64,000 nucleotides of DNA from Apostichopus japonicus (Eukaryota; Echinodermata; Holothuroidea; Aspidochirotida; Stichopodidae): contig NC_092567.1 of the NCBI RefSeq assembly GCF_037975245.1, forward strand, positions 167,501 to 231,500, given 5' to 3'. Each line of letters begins with the position of its first letter. Position 1 is the first letter of the stretch. Made by a program: the position numbers and the translations under genes. Positions 1 to 13,500 of this stretch are shown one piece after another. The notes under the pieces are model-generated. The model made no database searches. It was not told where the DNA came from and saw only the letters and a program-made list of their open reading frames with translations.

Positions 1-299
1 GTCAACCTCAGACCAAGGCAACATACCGCAGTACCCTCCCTTCTCACAGTCATGTAGCTCGCGAAGCGGACGTGTATATCCGCTGGTATGGCGTGAGCAC
101 TGACACATTCAATGTAAATATCGACACCTGTTGTGATGGCGCGGGTTACGACTTCGATACCCGACGTTCAAGGATAAACTTTTTCATTTTTTCGCAGCTC
201 ATTTGAAGAAAATACGAATTACTGTGCTTACTGTCCTTATGAAAAACCAACTCAGATGATGGGAGTTGAATATAACAAAACATATATATATATATTTTT

Positions 300-397
300 T
301 TACCAACCCAAATCTCAGATGGGGGAGCACTCGGGGGGCACTAGGTTTTCCAGGGGGGGGGCACGTGCCCCCCGGGCCCCTCTTGGCGACGCCACTG
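300..397. mobile_element. Possible terminal end of a hAT-like element
   Basis: A G-run and C-run block ends in GGCGACGCCACTG at 397. Its reverse complement begins CAGTGGCGTCGCC, the same style of terminus (CAxxGGCG plus poly-G) as the well-bounded hAT-like elements elsewhere in this window. The partner end and the target duplication (which would be CCTACAAT) are not visible to the left, so the other end may lie outside the window or be lost. Confidence 0.35.
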
Positions 398-1415
398 CCT
401 ACAATAATAACGACATACACTTGGTCGCCACCCCCTTCCAGTTTTTTTATATATATATATATTTTTTTTTTAATTTATGTAATATTTTAATCATTACTAT
501 TATGATAAACCAACGCATACAAAACAAATTATATTGTGATCGTTGCATATTAACATTAAAATATCCCCCTTTTTGTTTATAAAGTGAGAATTCATAACAA
601 TTTAAAATACCACATATACCGGGACACTTACTGATTATAATGATAGGCTGCTCATAACAAGGTTCCGTCGAGTTGCGTGAGAGAGGCTTCATTAAAAGTC
701 GTCAGTGTAGCTCCTGATTTGAGAGTGCTGAAAATTTACTGGTGATTAAAAGAAGGTAGGTTCAGGCTGGATGCTCTGACCCTGTAAATTATCCATAGAA
801 AAATATGTTCCTACTTCCATGCCGTTAAAAAATGCAATAGATGTCTAGTAGTAATGATGGCGGCAGTAAAATATCTATATAAAAAAGTTGACTTTTATAT
901 TTGAATTTGTAGCGTATCGGAAGGGCATGACCTATCACCAAATCAATAAGACAATATATTTGGTGGATCTGAAATAACATACTGTAATTTCGCTTTAGAA
1001 ACGAATTTGAAATTTCATCTTTTGAGCATGTTGTGAATTAAAGTTAATGAATTAGGCTAATAAATCAACTTTCAATGAACATTAACGAGTAGGCGTACAT
1101 TTGTACATCAAGTGATCATGAAAAGTCATATTGCCTTGAGAGAATGTCATTTCAGGCAAATTTCTAACATTTCAAGAATCTTCTTGAACCTGCAGTACAG
1201 ATAGACACAACGAAGAGTATAGTTACATATACTTAAATAGTCTTCGTTTTTTGTTACGCAGGTTCCAAAAGATTAGATTATCTCGCTATAGTTGTCTCAT
1301 ATGTTATTTAAATTGGGAGTCGCGACCCTTCCTAGGGTTGCGAAGATATTTAATTCAGAAATGGAGAAGTAAATTGCTGAAATTAGTGAGTGAAAATGTC
1401 TTCACCATACATAAC

Positions 1416-1418
<3 letters not shown>

Positions 1419-1456
<38 letters not shown>
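1419..1456. repeat. (TA)n microsatellite
   Basis: An uninterrupted AT dinucleotide tract of about 37 bp. It is a simple repeat with no coding content. Confidence 0.95.
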
Positions 1457-1459
<3 letters not shown>

Positions 1460-2755
1460 TATATGACTCGTGTCACTATAGGCTATACAGGGTCAACTGG
1501 GAACCATACTCGATCATTAATAATTAAGTTAATGAAGAAAACAAACATCATATTTCACCAATTTGCGATACGAACGGATGGTGAAATTATATTCAAAGTT
1601 CGGCAAACGAAGGAAAAAAAGTATTTTGTTAAATTTGTGGGACTCAAACATTTTAATTGAATGGTTAGTAATTCGGAGCTACAATGTTTTCTTTATTATT
1701 ACTATTATTTTACATTTGATTTGCCTTGCGCATATTCTTTGTCATGTTATTATCGATCAGACAAACAAGAAACCATCTGAAATCTGATGTAACTCTGTAA
1801 AAATATTACATGATAGATATAGCTAGAACGTCCCAGTATACAAAAAGTAGACATGGATACGAATATTGTGCATAATGTATTTTACCCTCCCACAAAGTCT
1901 GTGTTACTGTTACAATGAATCAGTCCCATACACAATCCAATGTTTTTTATTTATTATGCAAACAAAATTTTGATAATGCAAATAAGAATACAAGTCTGAA
2001 ACAATAGAGAAAAGAACAATTTGTCTCTGGCGATTGGATTTCCTTGAATATAGGATTGAATGATTCGGAATAGAAGACTGTTAAATTGGCCATTTTGTGG
2101 AATTACTTCACTCTAATTTTTAAATGCTGGTGGGTTTAGCGCGTGTTTGTCGGGGGAGGGGGAGGGGGGGGGGTGGATTGGTGGTGATTCGATAATATTT
2201 GGCTATAACCTTGTCCATCTCATGTCCTGTATGCACCCACAGTTATGGCAAGTTTATCATTGCTTTGCGCCATTGATACGAAGAATAAACTAATTGATAT
2301 AATCATTTAAGTAGTGCATAAGGTGTTATTAAGTGAAGCAAGGTATTAAAACATGTATTAGAATAATAGAATGTGAGTTCTCTCATAAATGAGCATATAG
2401 AAACTTATTTTACCTAACATATTATTGCAAAATAGATGCAAGGTCACGTTGTAGCGAGTCTTACATGCAGTTCCGCAGAAGTGATGGCGGTAGTTACTTT
2501 TCTTGGACTTGCACTCTGTGTGCAGTTGCTATGCAACTTGTCACGATGTAAACATTGTACTTCCGCAAATTGTACTCGTTGGTTGTATACAAAGGCTTGT
2601 TTCCACTAATGCTTAGCGACACTACTTGTGGCAGGCAATTTGTTAGCGTGACTAGTCAACTGCATTGAGACAACTGTCAAATCCCGAAGAGATAAGAAGA
2701 CCGAGGAGCTTGGTCCAGACTATTTTCCGTAATTTAGATAAATTAAGACATAATC

Positions 2756-5700
2756 ATGACTCGAGATCAACGGTTCGATCTAAAGCACACCAGTTCTGGC
2801 AAAGGACTTGATTACAGGCCAGGATATTATTTTCCTGCTTCAGATTTTAAGGTTTGTACAAAAGCCGAGGTTGTTAAATGATTCTACCAGCCCATAGCCT
2901 AGTTGAAAACATTTTAGGCTAGGCCTAAGTTAGGTTATGTAACTTCTAGGAACAAACCGTTAAAAAATAACTGTTTTCGTTAACTTTATTATTTAGGGAC
3001 CTAATTTGCATGGGAAATTTCATACAAGGTTAATTTTACCCATAAAGTTTGTGTCTCATGGCTATCCTGACATTACTGTAGAGTTACAAGTTATAGTTTA
3101 CCAAGTTTGGCAAGGGTACTAAGTCTGTACATATTTTCTCACAATTCCAGTCTTTAACTCAGACTGTAGTCCATTTCTTGGCAAGGGTACTAAGTCTGTA
3201 CATATTTTCTCACAATTCCAGTCTTTAACTCAGACTGTAGTCCATTTCATAGTGTAGCTTCAGGATGTTTACTTTGTTGATTTATTTACCTGTTCCCCTG
3301 TAGGCCTAGGCATATTATTTCAATGTTCTCTATCAGGATCTAGTGCCTAAGTGCCATTCCACCATAGGTACATACCGTCATACCTTTCCGCCATAGGTTT
3401 CTATCCTTTCCACCATGTCCGAAAGACTCAAAACTTATCGCGGAAAGGTACATTTTAGGAATGGATGTTACCCTGATGTACAGGAATGTATTAGTGAAAC
3501 TTTCTTTGAATCGCGTGGAAGGATACGCAGGTACAGTGTCTTCAAATGTGACAGTTGGCTGGATAGACTGAATTGTAGTTAAGACAAGATTGGGGAATTG
3601 ATACACTGTCTTTAATAAACAGGTTAATTGAATAATTCTAATTGTAAGTGTGTAAGAGTCGATACACTGTCTTCAAATATGTAATAGTTGGTTGAATAAA
3701 TCAAATTTAAGGCTACGGCTGATTGTGTAGTTAAAATTCTGAATCTAATTTGATTTTGTGGATTTTGCGGGCCTTGGTTAGAATTACGCAAAGCAATATA
3801 CAGTGCATATACAATGCACCCACAATAATGTGCTCTTTCCGCCATAAAAAAAAGTGTTTCACGGCCATGGCAGTAACATGGCAGATTGGCAGTTTGTCTA
3901 TAACGCAAAGAGCACATATATTCTATATAGCGAAAGTACAGATGGCAGAATGACACGGCCCCCATTACTTGTATAACGATCAACTTGAGTCTAACTATTA
4001 TTGGACCTTGATTTAACTGGTTGTGATGGTTGTAGTTAAACAGTTCTATTTATATCTTTCTGATATTTTTTTTCTGGAAATCAGCCACTTTCCTTTAATT
4101 TCTGAGGCTCAATATTTGTAAGTTTCACATTATGCTTTCAGTTATTTCTTGAAAAAGATTTAACACCATTTCAATTCTTTATACTATTTGTAGACAACAA
4201 TTGACAATCCTTTACCCCCTGATCTGGCAAAGCAAGATGAAATCATCAAACCTTTCACCACAACCACTGGAGAAACACATAACTTGAAACATCATGGAGG
4301 AGTACTTAGCAACGATCAGCACATGAAAGCACCAGGACGTTGGAATGTTCACTATAACAAAGATTTAAGAGAAAAGGTTTGTAGTTTGCCATTAATCTTA
4401 AAGCTATCAAAGAATCTGTAAAATGAGACAAAATTATAACTGTTTGTATTGTTTTTCTTACCCTATTGCTGAGGTTGTGACAAGTCAGTGTAGGCTTACT
4501 AGGCCTAGCTAAAATGTTAATTGTGAACAGAAAGATACATACCAAATGAAGCAAAAGTGATGGTCATATGAATTGGAGCAACTTGTCATGTGAGAAAATG
4601 GAAACACTATAGTAAACAGTTGTAACTGTACAAGTGGTTAACTTTGTACATTTCCATGTTTAATTGATATTTCCAGCTTCAAGACCGTCCATGGAGAAAA
4701 CCATTAACAATGGGATGCCAGGAAACAGAGGTGCAAGCACAATATAAAGGAGCCCAGACCCAGCCTGGTGTAGATTTTGGTAGAAAACTGGCTAGCAACC
4801 CCCAATCAACTAACTTACAGACCCACCACAAGAGTATGCCATCTCCAGTGAAGGTTAGTATCATGTACCTCCCTTAACTATCATAATGGCATGATCATAG
4901 CAATATCAGACATTTTACACCAAATATTTAGGAAGATGGCTGGTTAGTTTGAAGCAAGTTTCCTGATTAGAATGTTGTCTTCCACAATTCTGTGAATATG
5001 GCCTCCACTGACATAATGTGATAATTAATGTGCACTATTGTTCCTCATCTATAGGAAAACCTTCCTAAGTACAAACCGACATTAGTACGAGATGATGGAG
5101 TGATGCAGATACTGGATCCCTATGTCCCAACATCTCACAGGACCCACAAGAGATTCAGCAGACATGAACTGGATGGAGTGCCAAAGAAGGATGCTGCCAC
5201 CTATTGGAGGTGTGAGGACTATCCTCAGGCATGGGGTCATGGAACAAAGCATAAGTAAGTACATCATTCAGCCACTAATTTATCCCACATCGCAAAATCT
5301 TATGCAAAATGGGTATACAGAGTGTGTATACAGAGTGCAAAGAAGTAAAGCAGTCTCTGTTGTATGAGACAAAATACAGAGCCTTGAAAACTGCTACACA
5401 AAGTTTGAACACTTAATTATTCGCTGGCATTGACCCTCCAGGACAAAGTAAGGTGTTGTTAAACACTTAATATCATCACGATTGACAGACTATTATCAAG
5501 TTTGAATCATATGGCTCAGGCAAGTCAATGGTTTACTTATAAACTTCAGGTTGAGACCTAAGTTATGTAGATTTATAGCGGTTTCAGTAGACATTAGACA
5601 ACACAAATTAACTCATTGTCTCAAAGAACAATATTCTGTAATCATTCATGCATAGTTGATTTTCATGTGTAAGACGAACACTGTGTTAATACATGTAAAT

Positions 5701-6192
5701 CAAACTGTAGTCAATAATGTAATCATTATGGTCCTATTCAGCAAATCGGTGTCTCTACTAATCATGCCAGCAAACTTAGTAGTTTTAACAACTTTTAAAA
5801 ACTGTGCTAGGTGTGCCAGCAGCCATCAGTGTATCCTTGATTAAGTTTTGTCTCTCTTCTTTTTCATGTTTAGTCTCCTACCAAAAGGATCTGTACCCAG
5901 AGAGCAGCGACGAGGACCAATGAGAGACAAGATGGTGTTCAAAACTCCAATCATTGAACCTGTCCGCTGGCCAGAGAAGTTTCAGCGGTGTCCTCATGAT
6001 GGTATTAAATCCATCCAAACCACATCATATCAAACTCCGTCAGATCCAAAGATGCGTGAAATATTTTCTTGTCCTGTTGATACTCCTTGGGTAATTCCTG
6101 AAGCAGGACCCCAACAAACATTCTCAGTACCCAATATGTACAAGACAGAATATGGAACATATGCAAGTGGCAAACCTGTGATAACTTTATGA
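2756..6192 (+). CDS. Uncharacterised 324-aa protein, five exons
   Basis: Exons 2756-2851, 4194-4376, 4677-4853, 5055-5254 and 5874-6192 sum to 975 nt, which is 324 codons plus TGA. All introns are GT-AG. Junctions are phase 0 except the last, which splits an Asn codon (AA|T). The start is the ATG in AATCATGAC, giving MTRDQRFDLKHTSSGKGLDY. The protein is soluble-looking, with no signal peptide or membrane segment. It is rich in Pro, Lys, His, Thr and Tyr, and has scattered short aromatic/proline motifs such as APGRWNVHYNK, RPWRKPL, TYWRCEDYPQAWGH and EPVRWPEKFQRCP. This low-complexity, Trp/Tyr/Pro-punctuated style is typical of axonemal and sperm microtubule-associated proteins, but that is only an impression of composition and I cannot name an orthologue. 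The consistent phases and good splice sites make the gene model itself strong. Confidence 0.8.
3107..3248. repeat. 71-bp tandem duplication in intron 1
   Basis: Two essentially identical 71-bp copies (3107-3177 and 3178-3248) lie in intron 1 of the plus-strand gene. Their near identity suggests a recent duplication. Confidence 0.95.
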
Positions 6193-7218
6193 TGAAATGA
6201 TATGACTGCCAACTAGATCATGAAAGTGGAAAATTGAGTGTAAAGACCTGTGCTGCCAGTTACATAATCTATCCTTTTGCAAGATTTGGTTGTTCATATG
6301 TAATCTCCTAATGAGTAGTCAACAAAAATCTACCAGCACAATCATGAGTTATGTCAAATGTTTGTTTCAAAGCTAGTGATCATGTTTTGATTGATCTTGT
6401 TTTATCATTAACCTAAACGGTCATTGGATTTTGCATCCAGATTGATTGTTTTGCTAATCTTCTTAACAATTCTTTCAAATCCTGCACATTGCTGTCAGAT
6501 ATTGATTGGGACAGTGTGAACTAGTAGAACTGCTTGTACGGCCCACTTGGGAAAAATAATGATCATCTTGAAAAGCTTATTCTTAATGATAGCAACTGTC
6601 AATACACAATGTATGATGTGAATACATTATTTGAATGTTCCAATGTCATGGTAAGAAACAGCCACAAGGGTGTTCTTTAAAGATATTATGTGGAATTCTC
6701 CTGCTTTAGTCATTTCAGACAAAATTCTTTCAGTGATGAAATTTATTTCCCAACATGATGTTAGATGTTTCAGTGTATGAAATATTTGAATGACATGTAA
6801 CTCTATGTCATAGCTGAAAGATCCTTACTGATACATATACAGGTAGATCCCAAAAGGAATATGAAAATGTATTCAAGGTACATGAGCAGTTGATAAACTA
6901 ATATGCAATTGCTAAGATAGCCATTTGTGCTGTTCATGCTGAAGTTCATTTATCTGATATGTAATCCTAGCCTGAGATGCATTTTCTTAACAAGTAAATT
7001 ATGCCTAAATTTACTATCTATACAATAGGATTTTATTATATAACCATTTTTTAAACAAACCTTTCACTAGAAGTGAGCCATTTTATGATCATAAGGGTGG
7101 CCAGATTATGATCTGATTATGTTTCATCTAGACTACTATGGATCAGGACAGCATTCTGCGGGAATTATATCTCAAATGTGTTACTTTGTAAAATAATTGT
7201 ACATAGAAATCTATTTTT

Positions 7219-7224
7219 AATAAA
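7219..7224 (+). terminator. Poly(A) signal AATAAA for the plus-strand gene
   Basis: A canonical AATAAA about 1.03 kb after the stop codon, within AT-rich sequence. It is a plausible 3' end for a ~1-kb 3' UTR. There is no transcript evidence. Confidence 0.5.
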
Positions 7225-9114
7225 CTGTGATGAAAACCTTAAGTATCTATGTCAAATCTTATCATTTTGAAATTATTATGCCTCTGACTTGAGGGGTTTC
7301 TCCATTTGACAGTTTAATATAGCAAGTTCTATCAACTTTTATGCAGCAAAACTTAACATTTCTGTGGAATCCAGACCTTGTGCAAAATTTGAGACATTGA
7401 CCAGGGCATTGCCAATGCCTTGGCATTGACATCTGTTATCAGCTCACAGTGTGTGGAGTGCCTTATTAAACATTTACTAATAATATAAGGGATTTGGAAT
7501 GGATTTCGAGCAGATCCCAGTTTGGATTGTCTATCTTACCCTGACTATTTCCAACTTAAACCTAGGCAGTATCATCACTTTCCATTGAATTGATAGATGC
7601 ACTCTTTTGTTAGTTGCACATACAAAATTTTCTGGGTAGAACTCAAAATAAATGTACCTAGTTGTGTCTGGAAGTGCTTACAGATGCCCCAAGGCATTTG
7701 TCTCATCTAAGCCTGTTGGATAACATGGCACTGGTCTATTTCTAGGACCAGATTCATTTCTAAGAGGGGGCACTTGCGAAGTTGTTGAAAATTGTTGCAG
7801 CGCTGTTAACTTCCGTTGATTGTTTGCTTCAAAGCATACATCAGTATGTAGTTGGATCGATCTACTGTAAGTTACAGGGCTTGGTAAGCTGGATCATTTC
7901 GGTCAACCAACACAGTGGTATAGAATTGATCTAATTATGTCCTCAGATTGGATGATATTTCTGTATGGTAGTTAGGTCTATTATTGACATGGGACTCACA
8001 ATTGGGATTATGAAAGATGAGTTTTATCCATTTCTTCTTTGTACCAAGATTATCTTCATCTTTTGACAAAGTCTATATAAGAGGGACATGCCTTCTGCCC
8101 TTCTCATGCCTTCTGCCCTTCCTATGCCTTCTGCCCTTCTCATGCCTTCTGCCCTTCTCATGCCTTCTGCCCTTCTCATGCCTCCTGCCCTTCTCATGCC
8201 TTCTGCCCTTCTCATGCCTTCTGCCCTTCTCATGCCTCCTGCCCATCTCACGCCTTCTGCCCTTCTCATGCCTTCTGCCCTTCTCATGCCTCCTGCCCAT
8301 CTCATGCCTTCTGCCCTTCTCATGCCTTTCTGCCCTTCTCAAGAAGCATAAGTTTTCGAGGGACATGCCTTCTGCCCTTGTCAAGAAGGATAAGTTGTCA
8401 ACTTTATTAAAAAAGACCAAATAGTGCTTGGGCAGTGTTACATATCACATGTAAAGTGAAATAAGTAAACCATGCATCCTTATAATTCAAGAAGAATTTG
8501 AAATGATTCCAAAATAATAAAGGAGAGAAATCATTCAATTACTCTTATTTATTACAGTAACAAAAGTTATTGGACATACCCTACCAACAGATCCTCTCAA
8601 TAATCACATATTTACAATTCATCCATTCCTTACTCTTTACTGTAGGGTTGTAACAGGTAGAGTGACTGATCTTCCCTAATAGAGACAATATACAGTACCT
8701 TGTTGAGCAGCAGGCTTTAAACTTACAGAGCTGCAGTATTTAAAAAATAAAGACTACTTTTCCTAGGATATTAATACTCAACAGTCATGGACTTTGATCC
8801 AACAATGGATGTGTTCCTTCAACATCAACCTGCATTTGGAGTTGAAACGTTGTCAGCTTTCATATTCAAGCATTTTTAACTTTCAAAATATGAAACCCAA
8901 AGACATCTGGAAATATAGCAGCAGAGATTATTACTACGGCAACCCAGAGACCATTGCATCTATTATTATACTCGACAACTTACTAACAAGCTTCTTTTTT
9001 GGCAGGGCCTTTTTTACTATACTGTAACAGGACTAAAGTCAAGGCATGTTTTTGATGACTCCATAAAATGGAGTGACTATAGTTACAACACTAACATTGA
9101 ACCAGTACACATTA
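7225..9114. other. Convergent intergenic region
   Basis: This lies between the predicted 3' ends of the plus-strand gene and the minus-strand SR gene. No coding exon is supported. The only notable structure is the 18-bp minisatellite at 8088-8341. Confidence 0.5.
8088..8341. repeat. 18-bp minisatellite, about 14 copies
   Basis: Tandem copies of ATGCCTTCTGCCCTTCTC with CTCCTGCCCATCTC variants. A stray further copy follows at about 8366. The unit is a multiple of three and stop-free in several frames, so it produces long artefactual open frames on both strands. One strand is pyrimidine-rich. Confidence 0.95.
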
Positions 9115-9120
9115 TTTATT
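9115..9120 (-). terminator. Candidate poly(A) signal of the SR gene
   Basis: TTTATT on the plus strand reads AATAAA on the minus strand, about 1.2 kb downstream of the SR stop codon at 10333. Another AATAAA on the same strand lies at 8547-8552, so the exact 3' end is uncertain. Confidence 0.4.
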
Positions 9121-9375
9121 GAAGAACAAACACAAAAATATACCACCACAATCTACAAGTTCTGATTGTGCTTAGGTAATTGCAGAGGTAACTTTAAAAC
9201 AAAATGATTCAATTTGGGGACTCCTCACAAACCACATCATTTGCCATCACTCCTTGCAGAGAAAAGAAAATGTATAGAAATCATACTCACACATTATGCT
9301 GTGATATTTGCAATCTGTGAATGCATTTAAAAGGAATATTTGGTAGCTGAAGTTGAATTCTTACTAGCAAACTTG

Positions 9376-9500
9376 CTCATAGCACTTTGTATGGCAAAGA
9401 TATGAACATTTCACATCCTCATAGCCCTTTGTATAGCAAAGATATGAACATTTCACATCCTCATAGCCCTTTGTATGGCAAAGATATGAATTTTTCATAT
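9376..9500. repeat. 42-bp tandem repeat, three copies
   Basis: Units start at 9376, 9418 and 9460 and carry the core TTTGTATGGCAAAGATATGA. They fall within the predicted 3' UTR of the SR gene. The third copy diverges at its end. Confidence 0.9.
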
Positions 9501-10332
9501 GTTGTAAATGCATCTGGCAACAACATAATGTCAACAGCGCAATTCAGCTGAAAATGCCTTCGTTTTTGTCAGTTTTTCAGATCTTTAAGCTACATGGACA
9601 GATGCAGCTATGTCTACACGTTGTTGCCTTAACTGCTGTTTGTGTATCTACAGTCCAAGTTAGGAAGTGAGGTTAGGAAGTGAGACCACAGTTTCATTTG
9701 ATTTCAATCAAGATAAAGGAATTAAACAAGCACATCAGATACTCAGATGATTGCTGGAGATAACTGTGTTCTAATGAAATATCTAGCAATCTTGACTCCT
9801 GATGTAATGGAATACCTACAAAATAAGCAGAATATATGCAAGGTAAATATGAATAGTGTCAAACCCTTAATTTGAAAACCTGAACTGCTGAAAATTTAAG
9901 ATGCAGGGAAAGTGAAAAATGTCTCTTGTGGTGCACTCTGTAAAAAACCACCTCAAGGGAGACTTGACCCAAATATTGTAATTGCTCAGGATACAATATG
10001 AACTTAATAGAGATTTAATTAAACTGTGATTAAGTTAATTCATGCCAGAATACAAATTTTGAGCAAAGCTTGGTAATAAATGTCAAATTTTGTGTAATGA
10101 ATACATCTATTTTTTGAGCAAAGCAAATCTAATATTCTGTCACTTTTCTAGAAAATACTGCCTGGTACCTTAAATCCCAAACAAATAATTGTAGAAGGGT
10201 CACAAAACTTATGCCAGTGTACATCAAAAGTTTTCAGTTTTATAATGTCACCCTTAGGAATGAATTTCATAAAAGTTTGTTAGTTTTCATGAAAACAATT
10301 TTCAAAAGGGGATCAACAAGAAAGGTGAAAGT

Positions 10333-10576
10333 TCATGAAGCTGATTCCTGGTGTCCATTTTTGTTCGGTCCATCGTTGTATTCTGCCTGTTCATTTGGCA
10401 CAATGGGACTAGCTTCTCGCTGGGACCTCTCTGGACTTTCACCCCTTGCCCCTCCCTCGTTGTTATCACGCCCCTTTGATGGAGATCTGCTCCTGTCTCG
10501 ACTCCTAGAGCGGCTGTTTCTCTCCCGGCTTCTGGATTTAGATCGACTTCTGTTCTCTCGTACAGGTGACCTGCTC
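10333..10576 (-). CDS. SR gene exon 8 (C-terminal RS domain, stop)
   Basis: The acceptor is TTCAAAG|GAGC and the exon enters in phase 2. It encodes residues 172-252: SRSPVRENRSRSKSRSRE, more RS dipeptides, then a non-RS tail rich in Asn, Glu, Gly and Pro ending NGHQESAS. TGA is at 10335-10333. About 7.8 kb of intron, mostly minisatellite, separates it from exon 7. Confidence 0.9.
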
Positions 10577-13500
10577 CTTTGAAGCAAACATAACATTATA
10601 CGTTACAATTACAAAAGATGAACACACCACGGCACGATTAATCTAATATCGCAATAATGGCATAGGGAATATAACCAGAATGAAAACATTTCATGGTTCC
10701 TTGCTGCTGCTCATTGATTAATCTAGTATGGCAGGGAATATAACCAGAATGAAAACATTTCATGGTTCCTTGCTGCTGCTCACTGATTAATCTAGTATGG
10801 CAGGGAATATAACCAGAATGAAAACATTTCATGGTTCCTTGATGCTGCTGCTCATTGATTAATCTAGTATGGCATAGGGAATATAACCAGAATGAAAACA
10901 TTTCATGGTTCCTTGCTGCTGCTCAATGATTAATCTAGTATGGCAGGGAATATAACCAGAATGAAAACATGGTTCCTTGCTGCTGCTGCTCATTGATTAA
11001 TCTAGTATGGCATAGGGAATATAACCAGAATGAAAACATTTCATGGTTCCTTGCTGCTGCTCATTGATTAATCTAGTATGGCATAGGATATATGACAAGA
11101 ATGAAAACATTTCATGGTTCCTTGCTGCTGCTCAATGATTAATCTAGTATGGCATAGGATATATAACCAGAATGAAAACATTTCATGGTTCCTTGCTGTT
11201 GCTCATTGATTAATCTAGTATGACAGGGAATATAACCAGAATGAAAACATTTCATGGTTCCTTGCTGCTGCTCAATGATTAATCTAGTATGGCATAGGGA
11301 ATATAACCAGAATGAAAACATGGTTCCTTGCTGCTGCTCATTGATTAATCTAGTATGGCATAGGGAATATAACCAGAATGAAAACATGGTTCCTTGCTGC
11401 TGCTCAATGATTAATCTAGTATGGCAGGGAATATAACCAGAATGAAAACATGGTTCCTTGCTGCTGCTGCTCATTGATTAATCTAGTATGGCATAGGGAA
11501 TATAACCAGAATGAAAACATTTCATGGTTCCTTGCTGCTGCTCATTGATTAATCTAGTATGGCATAGGATATATAACCAGAATGAAAACATTTCATGGTT
11601 CCTTGCTGCTGCTCAATGATTAATCTAGTATGGCATAGGATATATAACCAGAATGAAAACATGGTTCCTTACTGCTGCTCATTGATTAATCTAGTATGGC
11701 ATAGGATATATAACCAGAATGAAAACATTTCATGGTTCCTTGCTGCTGCTCATTGATTAATCTAGTATGGCAGGGAATATAACCAGAATGGAAACATTTC
11801 ATGGTTCCTTGCTGCTGCTCAATGATTAATCTAGTATGGCATAGGGAATATAACCAGAATGAAAACATTTCATGGTTCCTTGCTGCTGCTGCTCATTGAT
11901 TAATCTAGTATGGCATAGGGATATATAACCAGAATGAAAACATTTCATGGTTCCTTGCTGCTGCTCATTGATTAATCTAGTATGGCATAGGGAATATAAC
12001 CAGAATGAAAACATTTCATGGTTCCTTGCTGCTGCTCATTGATTAATCTAGTATGGGCATAGGGAATATAACCAGAATGAAAACATTTCATGGTTCCTTG
12101 CTGCTGCTCAATGATTAATCTAGTATGGCATAGGATATATAACCAGAATGAAAACATGGTTCCTTGCTGCTGCTCATTGATTAATCTAGTATGGCATAGG
12201 GAATATAACCAGAATGAAAACATGGTTCCTTGCTGCTGCTGCTCATTGATTAATCTAGTATGGCAGGGAATATAACCAGAATGAAAACATTTCATGGTTC
12301 CTTGCTGCTGCTGCTGATTGATTAATCTAGTATGGCATAGGATATATAACCAGAATGAAAACATTTCATGGTTCCTTGCTGCTGCTCATTGATTAATCTA
12401 GTATGGCAGGGAATATAACCAGAATGAAAACATTTCATGGTTCCTTGCTGCTGCTGCTCATTGATTAATCTAGTATGGCAGGGAATATAACCAGAATGAA
12501 AACATTTCATGGTTCCTTGCTGCTGCTCAATGATTAATCTAGTATGGCATAGGGAATATAACCAGAATGAAAACATTTCATGGTTCCTTGCTGCTGCTCA
12601 TTGATTAATCTAGTATGGCATAGGATATATAACCAGAATGAAAACATTTCATGGTTCCTTGCTGCTGCTCATTGATTAATCTAGTATGGCATAGGGAATA
12701 TAACCAGAATGAAAACATTTCATGGTTCCTTGCTGCTGCTCAATGATTAATCTAGTATGGCAGGGAATATAACCAGAATGAAAACATTTCATGGTTCCTT
12801 GCTGCTGCTCATTGATTAATCTAGTATGGCATAGGGAATATAACCAGAATGAAAACATGGTTCCTTGCTGCTGCTCAATGATTAATCTAGTATGGCAGGG
12901 AATATGACCAGAATGAAAACATTTCATGGTTCCTTGCTGCTGCTCATTGATTAATCTAGTATGGCATAGGGAATATAACCAGAATGAAAACATTTCATGG
13001 TTCCTTGCTGCTGCTCATTGATTAATCTAGTATGGCATAGGGAATATAACCAGAATGAAAACATGGTTCCTTGCTGCTGCTCATTGATTAATCTAGTATG
13101 GCAGGGAATATAACCAGAATGAAAACATGGTTCCTTGCTGCTGCTCATTGATTAATCTAGTATGGCAGGGAATATAACCAGAATGAAAACATTTCATGGT
13201 TCCTTGCTGCTGCTCATTGATTAATCTAGTATGGCATAGGATATATAACCAGAATGAAAACATTTCATGGTTCCTTGCTGCTGCTGCTCATTGATTAAGC
13301 TAGTATGGCAGGGAATATAACCAGAATGAAAACATTTCATGGTTCCTTGCTGCTGCTCAATGATTAATCTAGTATGGCATAGGGAATATAACCAGAATGA
13401 AAACATTTCATGGTTCCTTGCTGCTGCTCATTGATTAATCTAGTATGGCATAGGATATATAACCAGAATGAAAACATTTCATGGTTCCTTGCTGCTGCTC

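Larger units (their letters stand above)
1..2755. other. Intergenic region upstream of the first gene
   Basis: No coding exon could be supported here. The open frames are short and overlap low-complexity text. It contains a G/C-run transposon end near 300-397, a TA microsatellite (1419-1456) and a G-rich tract near 2152-2174. The last few hundred bases before 2756 presumably include the promoter and 5' UTR of the plus-strand gene, but I see no clear TATA box. Confidence 0.5.

Noticed and set aside
8017-8424. Leu/Pro/Cys or Arg/Glu/Gly-rich open frames
   Set aside because: They are artefacts of the 18-bp repeat, open in several frames of both strands.
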